Shown: piece after piece, positions 63,986-64,000 of the stretch | Layout: the number at the start of each line of letters is the position of its first letter | Numbering within the stretch: position 1 is the first letter of the stretch | From: Branchiostoma floridae | Lineage: Eukaryota; Chordata; Leptocardii; Amphioxiformes; Branchiostomatidae | Direction: 5' to 3' | Assembly: GCF_000003815.2 (NCBI RefSeq) | Contig: NW_023365730.1 | Span: 627,219-691,218, forward strand | Length of the DNA stretch: 64,000 nucleotides | Position numbers and translations under genes: made by a program | The notes under the pieces: model-generated | Database searches by the model: none | Told to the model about the DNA's origin: nothing | Seen by the model: only the letters and a program-made list of their open reading frames with translations

Positions 63986-64000
63986 AACTGGTTTATTGTC

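Larger units (their letters stand above)
59014..64000 (-). mobile_element. Ty3/Gypsy-like LTR retrotransposon, 3' part
   Basis: The element lies on - and runs off the window at 64000. Its 3' LTR (59014-59203), polypurine tract (59204-59217) and a long pol frame in the order protease, RT, RNase H, integrase mark a Ty3/Gypsy-type element. About 600 bp without coding lies between the pol stop and the tract. The gag part and 5' LTR are outside the window. Confidence 0.85.

Overview
The window looks like lancelet (Branchiostoma, amphioxus) nuclear DNA. The evidence is an invertebrate-chordate style multidomain death-fold/ROCO/TIR gene with many small introns, very dense and diverse decayed retroelements, C2H2 zinc-finger remnants and MITEs. 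There is no bacterial gene organisation. The species assignment is an inference; no single diagnostic marker was available.

Region 1 (about 0.1-12 kb, + strand) holds the one gene I can reconstruct end to end. It has 18 or 19 small exons from an ATG at 1096 to a stop at 11880. Almost every splice junction is phase 1, and reading frame is kept across the whole chain. The predicted protein (about 1855 aa if a 22-nt microexon is skipped) runs: DED - basic linker - Death - ROC GTPase - COR - TIR-like - DED-like - ZU5 - UPA - basic linker - Death - four-residue tail. The ROC GTPase is split by a 142-aa Pro/Gln/Thr hexapeptide repeat between its G3 and G4 motifs. The parts come from ROCO signalling GTPases, TIR adaptors and PIDD/UNC5/ankyrin-type ZU5-UPA-Death proteins, so an innate-immune or cell-death scaffold is the natural inference. 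Its 5' end has been tandemly duplicated, leaving an orphan linker exon and a gutted DED exon.

Region 2 (12-22 kb) is retroelement territory: L1-like ORF2 pieces apparently interrupted by another LINE's reverse transcriptase end, then a nearly complete I-group LINE (ORF1 with PHD-like and CCHC fingers, ORF2 with endonuclease, RT, RNase H and a C-terminal CCHC), then tandem duplications. Region 3 (22.6-33.5 kb, mostly - strand) holds decayed zinc-finger exons, a poorly defined multi-exon gene with repeated helical exons and a homeodomain-like exon, and repeated Asn/Gly-rich exons. Region 4 (33.5-50 kb) is a transposon graveyard: a PIF/Harbinger-type MITE with TTA target duplications, a second terminal-inverted-repeat element, several copies of a HARBI1-like transposase N-terminal exon, RT fragments and a Penelope-like tail. 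Region 5 (50-58.8 kb) has low-complexity and helical exon-like segments on the - strand that resemble those of region 3, a 24-bp minisatellite, a zinc-finger exon and more RT fragments. Region 6 (59.0-64.0 kb, - strand) is the 3' part of a Ty3/Gypsy-like LTR retrotransposon with a 190-bp LTR, polypurine tract and a long open pol frame that runs off the window end.

No tRNA, rRNA or CRISPR array was seen. Exon boundaries were read by eye from GT/AG signals and phase continuity; nothing was checked against transcripts or databases.
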